Part shown: piece after piece, positions 1-7,707 of the stretch
How the letters are laid out: every line of letters starts with the position of its first letter
Numbering within the stretch: position 1 is the first letter of the stretch
DNA from: an uncultured Gemmatimonadota bacterium
GTDB taxonomy: Bacteria; Gemmatimonadota; Gemmatimonadetes; Gemmatimonadales; Gemmatimonadaceae
Assembly: GCA_946480295.1 (NCBI GenBank)
Contig: CAMLIT010000105.1
Location: 1-15,140 of the forward strand
Reading direction: 5' to 3'
DNA length: 15,140 nucleotides
Notes under the pieces: generated by a model
What the model saw: only the letters and a program-made list of their open reading frames with translations
What the model was told of the DNA's origin: nothing
Databases searched by the model: none
Position numbers and translations under genes: made by a program

Positions 1-1
1 C

Positions 2-619
<618 letters not shown>

Positions 620-661
620 AAACGCCGCGGTTCGCGTGGTTCGGCGCGCGGCTTTTCGTGC

Positions 662-691
662 TTGAACTTCCGCGTGCCGGGATGGTACTAT
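662..691 (+). promoter_or_regulatory. Sigma70-like promoter of the TPR/M16 operon
   Basis: TTGAAC (662-667) and TACTAT (686-691) are separated by 18 bases in the only AT-leaning stretch between psuG and the TPR gene. Transcription would start near 698, giving a leader of about 28 bases that contains the GGAGG at 711-715. The match to the housekeeping consensus is good for so GC-rich a genome. It is predicted from sequence alone. Confidence 0.6.
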
Positions 692-710
692 AGGCCTAAC
701 CTCATGAGCT

Positions 711-715
711 GGAGG
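711..715 (+). promoter_or_regulatory. Ribosome binding site that fixes the TPR start
   Basis: GGAGG lies 10 bases before ATG 726. It would be only one base from the alternative TTG at 717, so it favours ATG 726 as the start. Confidence 0.6.
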
Positions 716-725
716 CTTGCTGACG

Positions 726-1877
726 ATGCCCACCCCGTTCCTGAGTTCTGAAGAGTACGACGAGCGCGCCCATCAGCTCTACAACGAGGGCCAGTATGAC
801 GAAGCGCTCGCCGTTCTCCGTGAAGGACTCACGCTCTATCCGAATGCGGTGGAGCTGCACGTGGGCGTCGGTTACGCAGAGTTGGCCCGCGAGGAATACG
901 CGTGGGCGCGCCGCAGCTTCGAGGAGGCGCTCGTCCTCGAGCCCGAGCACGAGGACGGCCTGGCCGGCCTCGGCGAGACCCTCCTGAAGCTCGGCCTGGA
1001 AGAGGCGGCGCTTCGCTGCTTCCATCACACGCTCGAGCTCGGCTACGCCGATGACATCGACCTGATGCTCCAGATCGGCCGCGCCCTCTTCCGCGAGGGC
1101 TCGGCGCGCGACCGCGCCGTGCTCTTCGAGACCGCGAAGGAGTTCTTCGCCGCCGCCGTCGAGCAGGCGCCGGAGTCGGCCGAGGCCGTGGGATGCATCG
1201 GCTTCTGCCAGCACCGGCTCAGCGACGACGACGGCGCCGTCGCGACGCTGCGCAAGGCCCTGCAGCTCGACAGCGACCACGCCGAGGCGCGCATCTACCT
1301 CGCCAACATCCTCTACGATCGCGGCGAGTACGAGGCGGCGCTCTACCACTTCGAGCGCACGAGCCCGGACGACCACTGGGACGAGCTGGGGATCTGGCGC
1401 ATCATCGAGCTGAAGCGCTCGCTGTACAAGCTCGACGAGCACGACCCCGAGCTGCGCCCCTGGGACGAGCGCCTGAGCGAGCTCACGGGGGAGCTGGACG
1501 ACATCGACGAGATGCTGATGGAGCTGGACTCGCGCACCGACGGCGACCAGGAGCAGGTCGAGGCGGCGCGCGGGCAGCTGGAGCTCTTCGGCGCGCTGCT
1601 CACCGGGCTGGCCGACCAGAAGCACGAGCCGCCGGACGTCCCCGCGGGTGCGCACCAGATCGTGTCGCGCGACGGGACGAGCTTCGCCGGCAGCTGGGAC
1701 GAGATCGTCCGCGGCATGCGCGATGCGCACGGAGACCCGACCAACACCGTGGAGGAATTCATGCGCCGCGCTGCGAAGTTCGGGTTTCGCGAGACCGGGA
1801 TCCACATTCCGAGCCATGACGCGGAGAGCTTCATCCGCGGGAGTGCCGTCGCGGGGCTGTTGCGGATCGTCCAGTGA
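726..1877 (+). CDS. Soluble tetratricopeptide-repeat protein
   Basis: A 383-residue cytoplasmic protein with no signal peptide or membrane segment. TPR-type helix pairs run from about residue 11 to 215; the clearest are NEGQYDEALAVLREGLTLYP (20-39), a repeat around EEYAWARRSFEEALVLEP (57-74) and DRGEYEAALYHFER (208-221). The middle (about 220-300) is strongly acidic and helical. The C-terminal ~80 residues look like a separate small domain containing GSWDEIV and FMRRAAKFGFRETGIHIP. TPR domains act as protein-binding scaffolds; the partner is unknown. ATG 726 is chosen for its GGAGG spacing. The TGA overlaps the GTG of the next gene (GTGA, 1874-1877), so the two are probably translationally coupled and work together. 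It is the first gene of an operon with the membrane TPR protein and the M16 peptidase. Confidence 0.88.
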   Translation: MPTPFLSSEEYDERAHQLYNEGQYDEALAVLREGLTLYPNAVELHVGVGYAELAREEYAWARRSFEEALVLEPEHEDGLAGLGETLLKLGLEEAALRCFHHTLELGYADDIDLMLQIGRALFREGSARDRAVLFETAKEFFAAAVEQAPESAEAVGCIGFCQHRLSDDDGAVATLRKALQLDSDHAEARIYLANILYDRGEYEAALYHFERTSPDDHWDELGIWRIIELKRSLYKLDEHDPELRPWDERLSELTGELDDIDEMLMELDSRTDGDQEQVEAARGQLELFGALLTGLADQKHEPPDVPAGAHQIVSRDGTSFAGSWDEIVRGMRDAHGDPTNTVEEFMRRAAKFGFRETGIHIPSHDAESFIRGSAVAGLLRIVQ

Positions 1878-2962
1878 GCACGGCGGCAAGACGGAGCGCG
1901 CTCGCCGCGCTCGACGCCGCGCGCCCGTCCATCGCGCGGCTCGATACCTCACGACATCCCGAGGACCAGGCGGCTGACCTGATCGAGAGCTGGAGCGCGG
2001 TGGAAGCCGCGCTTCGTTCGCTCGTGGGGTCATCGACACTGACGGGCCAGGCCCTCATCCGCGAGGCGCGGCAGCGCCAGTTCCTCAGCTTCGACCAGGC
2101 GAACGCGCTCGCCGAGTGGCTCGCCGCTCGCGACCGCGCCGAACGAGTCGAGTACCGGCCCACCCCGACGGACATCGCCGCGGCGCGCGAGGGGTTCGTC
2201 AAGCTCGAATCGGGCCTGATGAACGAGGGGCCGCAGGCGGTGCCCTCCGCCGCGATCCAGGCGCAGGGGGTGACGTCGACGCTGAACGGGACGCCGACGC
2301 CCGTGCCTCCCCCCGACGGGGCGGCTACCCGCCCGCTCGACGCGACGCCGAAGCCGCGTCCGCGCTGGCTCGTGCCGACGCTGATCGGGATCTTCGCGGT
2401 CGTCGTCATCGCGCTCGGCGCCTGGGCCCTCCTCGGCCACCGCCGGTCCGCGGCGCTCCAGCAGGCGGTGGACGAGTACCGCCGCGGCCAGCGCGACCAG
2501 GCCGCCGCGGACTTCGCGAAGGCCGAGCGCGAGAACCCGAACGACCCGCTGCCTCACGTCTACCTGTCGCGCATGGCGCGCGAGGTCGGGAACCTGACGG
2601 TGGCGCAGCAGGAGGCGCAGCTCGCGGTGCAGGCGGACCCGCACAGCTCCATCGCCCTGCGCGAGATGGCCTCGTACCTGCTCACCGTCGGCAACTACGA
2701 TCTCGCCCGCCGCTTCTACGTCCGGGCGGTCCAGGCCGACACGAGCGACAGGACGGCCATGGGCTGGCTGGGGTGCACGATGTACAAGCTCGGGCGCGCC
2801 GACGAGGGGCAGAAGTGGGTCACGCGCGCGGGGCCCGGCGCGTGGGACGGCTGCGCGCAGGGCGCGCCGGGCGCGCCGGGGATCACGCCCACCCTGCCGC
2901 CGGGCACGACACCCGGCCAGATCCCGCAGAACCCGCCCGGGGTGCGCACCCCGCAGCCCTGA
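1874..2962 (+). CDS. Single-pass membrane protein with TPR domain
   Basis: A 362-residue protein starting at GTG 1874, inside the previous gene's stop (GTGA overlap). Residues 1-115 are helical and cytosolic-looking. A Pro/Thr-rich linker (about 118-164) leads to one transmembrane helix at about 165-188 (WLVPTLIGIFAVVVIALGAW). Residues 193-318 form three or so TPR-like repeats, including EYRRGQRDQAAADFAKAERE and VGNYDLARRFYVRAVQAD. A Gly/Pro-rich tail (about 328-362) is probably disordered. Positive residues on both sides of the helix leave topology unsure; an N-in arrangement with periplasmic TPRs is the usual form. No catalytic motif is visible. Coupling to the soluble TPR protein and 16 bases to the peptidase gene suggest a scaffold for a shared complex. 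Confidence 0.85.
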   Translation: MSTAARRSALAALDAARPSIARLDTSRHPEDQAADLIESWSAVEAALRSLVGSSTLTGQALIREARQRQFLSFDQANALAEWLAARDRAERVEYRPTPTDIAAAREGFVKLESGLMNEGPQAVPSAAIQAQGVTSTLNGTPTPVPPPDGAATRPLDATPKPRPRWLVPTLIGIFAVVVIALGAWALLGHRRSAALQQAVDEYRRGQRDQAAADFAKAERENPNDPLPHVYLSRMAREVGNLTVAQQEAQLAVQADPHSSIALREMASYLLTVGNYDLARRFYVRAVQADTSDRTAMGWLGCTMYKLGRADEGQKWVTRAGPGAWDGCAQGAPGAPGITPTLPPGTTPGQIPQNPPGVRTPQP

Positions 2963-2978
2963 TCCCCGTCGAGATCCG

Positions 2979-5618
2979 ATGCCGACAAAGGACGGAGCCT
3001 TCTTCTCCATCGACCCGGACACGGTCACGCGCACGGTGCTGCCCAACGGCCTGCGCGTGCTCTTGCGGCGCGACCGCTCCGCGCCGGTCGTGGCGATCGT
3101 GACGTACGTGAGCGCCGGCTACTTCGACGAGACGGACGACGTCGTCGGCATCGCGCACGTCCTCGAGCACATGTACTTCAAGGGGACGCCGACGCGGGGC
3201 GTGGGCGAGATCGCGCGCCAGACGAAGGAGGTCGGCGGGTATCTCAACGCCGCGACGATCTACGACCACACGAGCTACTACACGGTGCTCCCCGCCTCGG
3301 GCTTCCGCCACGGCCTGGAGGTGCAGGCGGACGCGTACGCCAACTCGCTGATCGACGCCGAGGAGCTGGCGCGCGAGCTCGAGGTGATCATCGAGGAGGC
3401 GAAGCGCAAGGCGGACAACCCGCCGGCCGTGGCGACGGAGACGCTCTACGAGATGCTCCACGACCGGCACCGCATCCGGCGCTGGCGCATCGGGCGCGAG
3501 GAAGGGCTGCGGCGGCTCACGCGCGACTCGCTCCTCCGCTTCTACCGCAACTTCTATCACCCGGCGAACACCGTCCTCACGATCGTCGGGGACGTGAGCC
3601 CCGACGAGGCGCTGCGCGAGGTGGAGCGGCTCTACGGCCGCCTCCCCGCGGGGCAGCCGGATCGCATCCCCGGACCGACCGAGGACGGGGTCCCGGGGTT
3701 CCGCTACCGCGAGCTGACGGGGGACATCGGGCAGACGCAGCTCGCCTTCGGCTGGCGCACGCCGGAGACGATGCACCCCGACACGCCGCTGCTCGACGTG
3801 GTCGCGGCGGTGCTCGGCTCCGGCCGCGCGTCGCGGCTCTACCGCGCGGTGCGCGACCGCAAGCTGGCGTCGTCGGTCAGCGCGTACGACTACACGCCGA
3901 CGGAGCTCGGCGTGTTCGTCATCCACGCCGAGACGCCGCCGGCGACGACGCGGGACGCGGCGCGCGCGGCGTGGGACCAGCTCCGCGCGGTGCGCGAGAA
4001 CGCGCTCGGCGACCAGGAGGTGGAGCGGGCGAAGCGGCTTTACGAGTCGCGCTGGGTGCGGCGGCTGGAGGACATGGAGGGGCAGGCGAACTACCTCGCC
4101 GAGTGGGAATCGTTAGGCGACTGGCGCCTCGGCGACCACTACCTCGAGCGCATCCTCACCGCCAACCGCGACCAGCTCGCCGACGTCGCCCGGCGCTACC
4201 TCGACCCGGACCACGCGAGCGTCCTCGTCTACCGGCCCGACGGCGCCGCCCAGGTGGCGGACGACGCGGCGCGCATGCGCGAGCTGCTCGAGGGCGCCGA
4301 GCCCCTGCTGCTCCCCGCGGTCCAGCCCTACGTCCCCCCGGCCGAAGCCCCCACCGTGCCGGCGCCGCGCCTGGAGCGCGAGGAGGAGGGGGTGCGCGTC
4401 TACCGCACGGCGGGGGGCGTGCCGATCCTCGTCAGGCGCAAGCCGGGCGCGCCGCTCGTGCACGTCGGCGCCTACGCCCTCGGCGGCGCGAGCGACGAGA
4501 CGGCGGAGGACGGCGGCCTCACGACGCTGATGGTGCGCGCGGCGATCAAGGGGACGGAGCGCCGCGGCGCCGCGCAGATCGCCGAGGAGGCGGAGATGCT
4601 CGGCGGGAGCGTCGGCGGCTCGGCGGGGGCGGACAGCTTCGGCTGGTCCATCTCCGTCCCGGCGCGCCACGCCGCCGCGGCGATCGCGCTCCTCGCCGAC
4701 GTCGTCCAGCACCCGGTGTACCCGGAGGACGCGGTCGAGACGGAGCGGGGGGTCGCCATCTCCGACGTGATCGCCGGGCGCGACGACATGTACCGCTACC
4801 CGCTCCGCCTGGCGACGCAGGCGGCGTTCGCCGGCCACCCGTACGGCGTGCCGGCGACGGGGACGGAAGCGTCGCTGCGCGCGATCGACGCGGCGCGGCT
4901 GCGCGCGTGGCACGCGACGCGGGTGCGCGAGGCGCCGCTCGTCATCGCCCTCGTCGGCGACGGCGATCCCGACGTCCTCGCGGCCGAGGCGGCGCGCGCC
5001 TTCCCGGAGCTGCGCTACGCCGAGCCGCGGCCGCTCGGCACGCCGGCGTGGCCGGCGGAGGTGCGGGTCGAGGCGGAGTCGCGAGAGAAGGCGCAGAGCG
5101 CGCTGACGATGCTCTTCCCGGGGCCGTCGCGCACGGACGACGACCGCTTCGCCACGGAGCTGATCGCGACCGTCTCCAGCGGTCTGGGGGGACGCTTCTT
5201 CGACGAGCTGCGCGACAAGCAGTCGCTGTGCTACACCGTGCAGGCGTTCGCGTCGGAGCGGCGCGCGGCGGGGATGTTCGTCACCTACATCGCGATGTCG
5301 CCGCAGAAGGAGGAGCTCGCGCGCGCCGGGCTGCTGCGCGAGCTGGAGAAGCTGCGCGAGACGCCGGTGACGGCGGAGGAGCTCCTGCGCGCGCAGACGT
5401 ACGCGATCGGCATCCACGCCATCCGGCAGCAGAGCGGGGGCGCCGTGCTCGCGGACCTGATCGAGGCCTGGCTCTTCGGCCGCCTCTCCGACCTCGGCGA
5501 CTACGAGGCGCGCGTCCGGGCGGTGACCCCCGAGGCGATGCGCGAGGTGGCGCGGAGGTACTTCGAGGTGGGGAGGAGGGTCGAGGGGGTGGTGCGCGGG
5601 GTCGGGCGGGTGGTGTGA
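2979..5618 (+). CDS. Two-domain M16 (pitrilysin-type) zinc peptidase
   Basis: An 879-residue protein, the length of a fused active plus inactive M16 pair. The N-terminal half has the inverted zinc motif H60-V-L-E63-H64 in GIAHVLEHMYFKGT, with the third ligand in VIIEEAKRKADNP (E140, possibly E139), at the family's usual spacing. The second half (about 445-879) repeats the fold, but its equivalent site reads DGGLTTLMVR and cannot bind zinc. It keeps the family's late block GGRFFDELRDKQSLCYTVQA, used for substrate binding. Such enzymes cut peptides inside a closed chamber made by the two halves. No signal peptide is visible, so a cytoplasmic location is likely. The ATG lies 16 bases after the membrane TPR gene with only weak ribosome-site similarity, suggesting operon expression. 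The last ~15 residues (EGVVRGVGRVV) are encoded by sequence resembling the adjacent heptamer repeat. Confidence 0.95.
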   Translation: MPTKDGAFFSIDPDTVTRTVLPNGLRVLLRRDRSAPVVAIVTYVSAGYFDETDDVVGIAHVLEHMYFKGTPTRGVGEIARQTKEVGGYLNAATIYDHTSYYTVLPASGFRHGLEVQADAYANSLIDAEELARELEVIIEEAKRKADNPPAVATETLYEMLHDRHRIRRWRIGREEGLRRLTRDSLLRFYRNFYHPANTVLTIVGDVSPDEALREVERLYGRLPAGQPDRIPGPTEDGVPGFRYRELTGDIGQTQLAFGWRTPETMHPDTPLLDVVAAVLGSGRASRLYRAVRDRKLASSVSAYDYTPTELGVFVIHAETPPATTRDAARAAWDQLRAVRENALGDQEVERAKRLYESRWVRRLEDMEGQANYLAEWESLGDWRLGDHYLERILTANRDQLADVARRYLDPDHASVLVYRPDGAAQVADDAARMRELLEGAEPLLLPAVQPYVPPAEAPTVPAPRLEREEEGVRVYRTAGGVPILVRRKPGAPLVHVGAYALGGASDETAEDGGLTTLMVRAAIKGTERRGAAQIAEEAEMLGGSVGGSAGADSFGWSISVPARHAAAAIALLADVVQHPVYPEDAVETERGVAISDVIAGRDDMYRYPLRLATQAAFAGHPYGVPATGTEASLRAIDAARLRAWHATRVREAPLVIALVGDGDPDVLAAEAARAFPELRYAEPRPLGTPAWPAEVRVEAESREKAQSALTMLFPGPSRTDDDRFATELIATVSSGLGGRFFDELRDKQSLCYTVQAFASERRAAGMFVTYIAMSPQKEELARAGLLRELEKLRETPVTAEELLRAQTYAIGIHAIRQQSGGAVLADLIEAWLFGRLSDLGDYEARVRAVTPEAMREVARRYFEVGRRVEGVVRGVGRVV

Positions 5619-5624
5619 GGGTCA

Positions 5625-5680
5625 GGGTCGAGGGTCGAGGGTCGAGGGTCGAGGGTCGAGGGTCGAGGGTCGAGGGTCGA
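5625..5680 (+). repeat. Tandem array, 8 perfect copies of GGGTCGA
   Basis: Eight uninterrupted 7-base units, preceded by a partial GGGTCA at 5619-5624. It forms the outer left arm of the locus 1 palindrome. Related units also occur just upstream, inside the end of the M16 gene (GGGTCGA at 5578-5584). Confidence 0.97.
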
Positions 5681-5730
5681 GAGAGTGGGTTAGTGGATTA
5701 GGAACCAGGAACTAGTCACGCCGTCACTCG

Positions 5731-5786
5731 TTCCTAGCTCCTAGCTCCTAGCTCCTAGCTCCTAGCTGCTGGCTCCTGATTCCTGC
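5731..5786 (-). repeat. Tandem array of CTCCTAG-type heptamers, 8 units
   Basis: In order: TTCCTAG, four CTCCTAG, CTGCTGG, CTCCTGA, TTCCTGC. Degeneration increases away from the centre. It is the inner right arm of locus 1, and its complement (AGGAGCT / AGGAACT) pairs with the left units at 5701-5714. Confidence 0.93.
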
Positions 5787-5790
5787 CCTT

Positions 5791-5825
5791 CTCGACCCTC
5801 GCCCCTCGACCCTCGCCCCTCGACC
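5791..5825 (-). repeat. Alternating CTCGACC / CTCGCCC heptamers, 5 units
   Basis: The units alternate strictly (ACC, CCC, ACC, CCC, ACC endings), giving a 14-base higher-order period. The complement, GGTCGAG/GGGCGAG, matches the left GGGTCGA array, so this is the outer right arm of locus 1. It ends nine bases before the stop codon of the minus-strand gene. Confidence 0.93.
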
Positions 5826-5833
5826 CTCCCGGA

Positions 5834-7354
5834 TCACGGTCCCCCCGTCCCCGCCTCCCTCAACGCCTTCATCGCCCGCAGCACGGCGTAGGCGGCGGGG
5901 CGGAGGCGGCCGTTGGGGGCGCGGAGGCCTAACGACTGGCCGTAGTCCCCCGCCTGATAGGCGATCAGCCCCTTGATCGCCGGGTGCATCGTCGCCCAGC
6001 TCAGGGCGTCCCAGATCGCCTCCTCCTGGCTGCGCTCGCCGTGCGCGAGGGGAAGCCCGCCGGCGGCGAAGACCCAGTGGTCCTTCGCCGGCGGGATCAC
6101 CTGCATCCAGCGGTCGGCCGCGCGCATGGACGCGTCGAGCCCCGCCGCCCCCTCTCGGTTCGGCAGGAGCGTGAAGCCGACGAGGTCCATCGGCGACCCC
6201 GACGACGCGGCCCACGCGTACAGCGCGCTGTCGCGCGAGTCGAACGAGGAGATCGAGACGGCCACCCGGATGCGCGGGTTGACGCGCTTGGCCGCCGCCG
6301 CGGCGTGCGTGAGGTACTGCTTCCAGCGGTCCACGGGCAGCCGGCCGAGGATGCGCGCCCCCTCGCCGTACGGATCCTCGGCGGGGAGCAGGATGTCCGG
6401 ATCGAGCCGCCGCACGATGCGCGGGATCGCGGCGATGCGCCGGTCGCCGCGCAGCGGAGCGTGGCGCAGCTCCGGAAGCAGCGTGTGGCGGTAGCCCATC
6501 GTCACGATGAGCAGGACGCTGTCGCGCTGCAGCAGGTCGAGCGAGTGCGACAGCGAGTCGAGCACGCGATTGCTGACGTCGGGCACGACGTCGACGCTGA
6601 TGACGTCGACGCCGAGCGTGTCGGCGAGCGGGATGTCGGACTCGATCGCCGCCGGCGGCACCGGGCCGCCGACGTCGGGGAAGATCTTGAGCCCGATGTC
6701 GAAGTTGCCGGTGCGCTCGGTGAGCCGCTCGTTCGCGTGCACCTCGTAGGAGCGGAGCGTGCTCGCCGCCTGAGGCATCTCGATCGCCACGAGGACGAGC
6801 CAGCCCACGGCGATGGCGGCCATCGTCGCGCGGAAGGACGCGGTGAGGGGCCGCAGCGCCGGGAAGGCCGGCGAGATCATCGGCATGAGCAGGAAGAAGG
6901 GCGACGCGAGCGCCGCCGGGCCGTCGATCACCGCCAGGGCGTCGCTGTGCGCGATGAGCGCCGCGACGAGCGGATGCGGCATCGCCAGGCCGTGCGCGAT
7001 GCCGTAGCGGACGAGCCCCACCCCGGCGACCATGATGTCGTACGCGGCGATCGGCACGCCCCACGTGGGGTTCACGAGCCGGCTGCCGAGGGCGTACAAC
7101 GCCTGCGCCGCGAAGACGACGAGCACCGCCGGCCACACCCAGTCCATCGTGTAGACGGCGCGCCCCGTGATGACGGTGCTCGTCGCCAGGTGGAGGATGA
7201 GGGCGGGGAAGAGGAGCAGGGCGCAGAAGCCGTTGAAGGCGGCGAACGGCCGCGACGCCTGCCGGACCTGGGCGATGCGTCCGGCAAGCACCACGTCCCA
7301 GACGAGGATGACGACGGAGAGGGCGAGGTGCGCCTGGGGGAGCCAGGGAATCAT
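5834..7354 (-). CDS. Membrane protein with C-terminal TIM-barrel, glycosidase-like domain
   Basis: A 506-residue protein. Residues 1-198 hold about six hydrophobic segments (roughly 8-26, 39-60, 73-92, 100-118, 145-165, 178-194). The rest is soluble with a barrel-like pattern: LGVDVISVDVVPD, RRLDPDILLPAEDPYGEG, NPRIRVAVSISSF, PMDLVGFTLLPN, DHWVFAAGGLPLAHGERSQEEA and IKGLIAYQAGDYG. Spacing and the SQEEAIWDAL/GLIAYQ pattern resemble clan GH-A glycoside hydrolases. E326 sits where an acid/base Glu is expected. The strand that normally carries the nucleophile Glu reads VFAAGG, so activity is doubtful. Topology with the barrel outside the membrane is inferred. ATG 7354 overlaps the stop of the SpeD-like gene (ATGA), with no clear ribosome site, implying coupled translation. 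It is the last gene of a three-gene operon. Confidence 0.8.
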   Translation of the reverse strand: MIPWLPQAHLALSVVILVWDVVLAGRIAQVRQASRPFAAFNGFCALLLFPALILHLATSTVITGRAVYTMDWVWPAVLVVFAAQALYALGSRLVNPTWGVPIAAYDIMVAGVGLVRYGIAHGLAMPHPLVAALIAHSDALAVIDGPAALASPFFLLMPMISPAFPALRPLTASFRATMAAIAVGWLVLVAIEMPQAASTLRSYEVHANERLTERTGNFDIGLKIFPDVGGPVPPAAIESDIPLADTLGVDVISVDVVPDVSNRVLDSLSHSLDLLQRDSVLLIVTMGYRHTLLPELRHAPLRGDRRIAAIPRIVRRLDPDILLPAEDPYGEGARILGRLPVDRWKQYLTHAAAAAKRVNPRIRVAVSISSFDSRDSALYAWAASSGSPMDLVGFTLLPNREGAAGLDASMRAADRWMQVIPPAKDHWVFAAGGLPLAHGERSQEEAIWDALSWATMHPAIKGLIAYQAGDYGQSLGLRAPNGRLRPAAYAVLRAMKALREAGTGGP

Positions 7355-7707
7355 CCGCGAGGGCGGGGGCGGGGCCGACAGTCGCTCTGGACGCTGCGTG
7401 CCGTGAGGCGGCGCACGAACACGTCGAGCGCTTTGCGACTGTCGTGCGAACCGGCGGCGAGGATGTCGAGCAGGAGCAGCTCCCGCGCGGGCAGGGCGTG
7501 GACGACCATGTGCGCCCCATCGAGCAAGAGCACGGCCACCGTCTCGCCGTCGGGACGCGTGCGGACGATCGGCATGCCGATGGCGCCGAAGCCCGCCGCG
7601 CCGGCGGCGGCGATGAGCAGGCCGCTGAGCAGCGTGGGGTCTCCGAGCTGCTCAGCCGGGACGCCGACGAAATCGGCGGCCAGGTGCGCGAACTCGGCGG
7701 GGGTCAA
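7351..7707 (-). CDS. Degenerate S-adenosylmethionine decarboxylase (SpeD)-like protein
   Basis: A 118-residue protein, within the usual size of bacterial SpeD. The pattern DGETVAVLLLDGAHMVVHALPA, then LLLLDILAAGSHDSRKALDVF, lines up with SpeD's VVVIxESHLxIHTWPE and AAIDLFTCGxxxDPWKAFE. His66 and His70 correspond to the His pair of the SHLxIH motif. However, the Ser that becomes the pyruvoyl cofactor is Ala65, the preceding Glu is Gly64, and the Cys of TCG is Ala85. It therefore should not self-cleave or decarboxylate AdoMet by the known route. Start TTG 7707 is chosen because it forms a TTGA overlap with the M28 stop and no better start lies nearby; no ribosome site is seen. A regulatory or binding role is possible. 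The Arg/Pro-rich tail is encoded next to the next gene's start. The family assignment rests on motif reading only. Confidence 0.72.
   Translation of the reverse strand: MTPAEFAHLAADFVGVPAEQLGDPTLLSGLLIAAAGAAGFGAIGMPIVRTRPDGETVAVLLLDGAHMVVHALPARELLLLDILAAGSHDSRKALDVFVRRLTARSVQSDCRPRPRPRG

Larger units (their letters stand above)
5619..5830. repeat. Long nested palindrome built from heptamer repeats (locus 1)
   Basis: The whole gap between the convergent stops of the M16 gene (5618) and the membrane/TIM-barrel gene (5834) is one imperfect inverted repeat centred at base 5721. From outside inward, the left arm holds GGGTCGA heptamers, then GGGTTAG, TGGATTA, GGAACCA and GGAACTA. The right arm holds the complements: TTCCTAG/CTCCTAG heptamers, then CTCGACC/CTCGCCC heptamers. 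The innermost 13-base arms, 5708-5720 and 5722-5734, match at 11 of 13 positions. A transcript from either side would fold into a very long hairpin, so a bidirectional terminator is plausible. No coding potential is supported. The unit families recall short tandemly repeated repetitive sequences of other bacteria; no transposase or target duplication is seen. Confidence 0.9.

Noticed and set aside
702..2039. 445-codon open frame on the minus strand opposite the TPR gene
   Set aside because: It mirrors the codon structure of the TPR gene, has an Arg/Val/Leu-heavy low-complexity translation and no motif. Long antisense frames are expected at this GC content.
3971..5701. 576-codon plus-strand frame inside the M16 gene
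   Set aside because: It is a +1 frame shadow made mostly of Arg, Ala and Gly, ending in the GGGTCGA array. The M16 frame has clear family motifs.
5625..5825. CRISPR array
   Set aside because: The units are 7 bases and contiguous with no spacers, and no cas gene is present.
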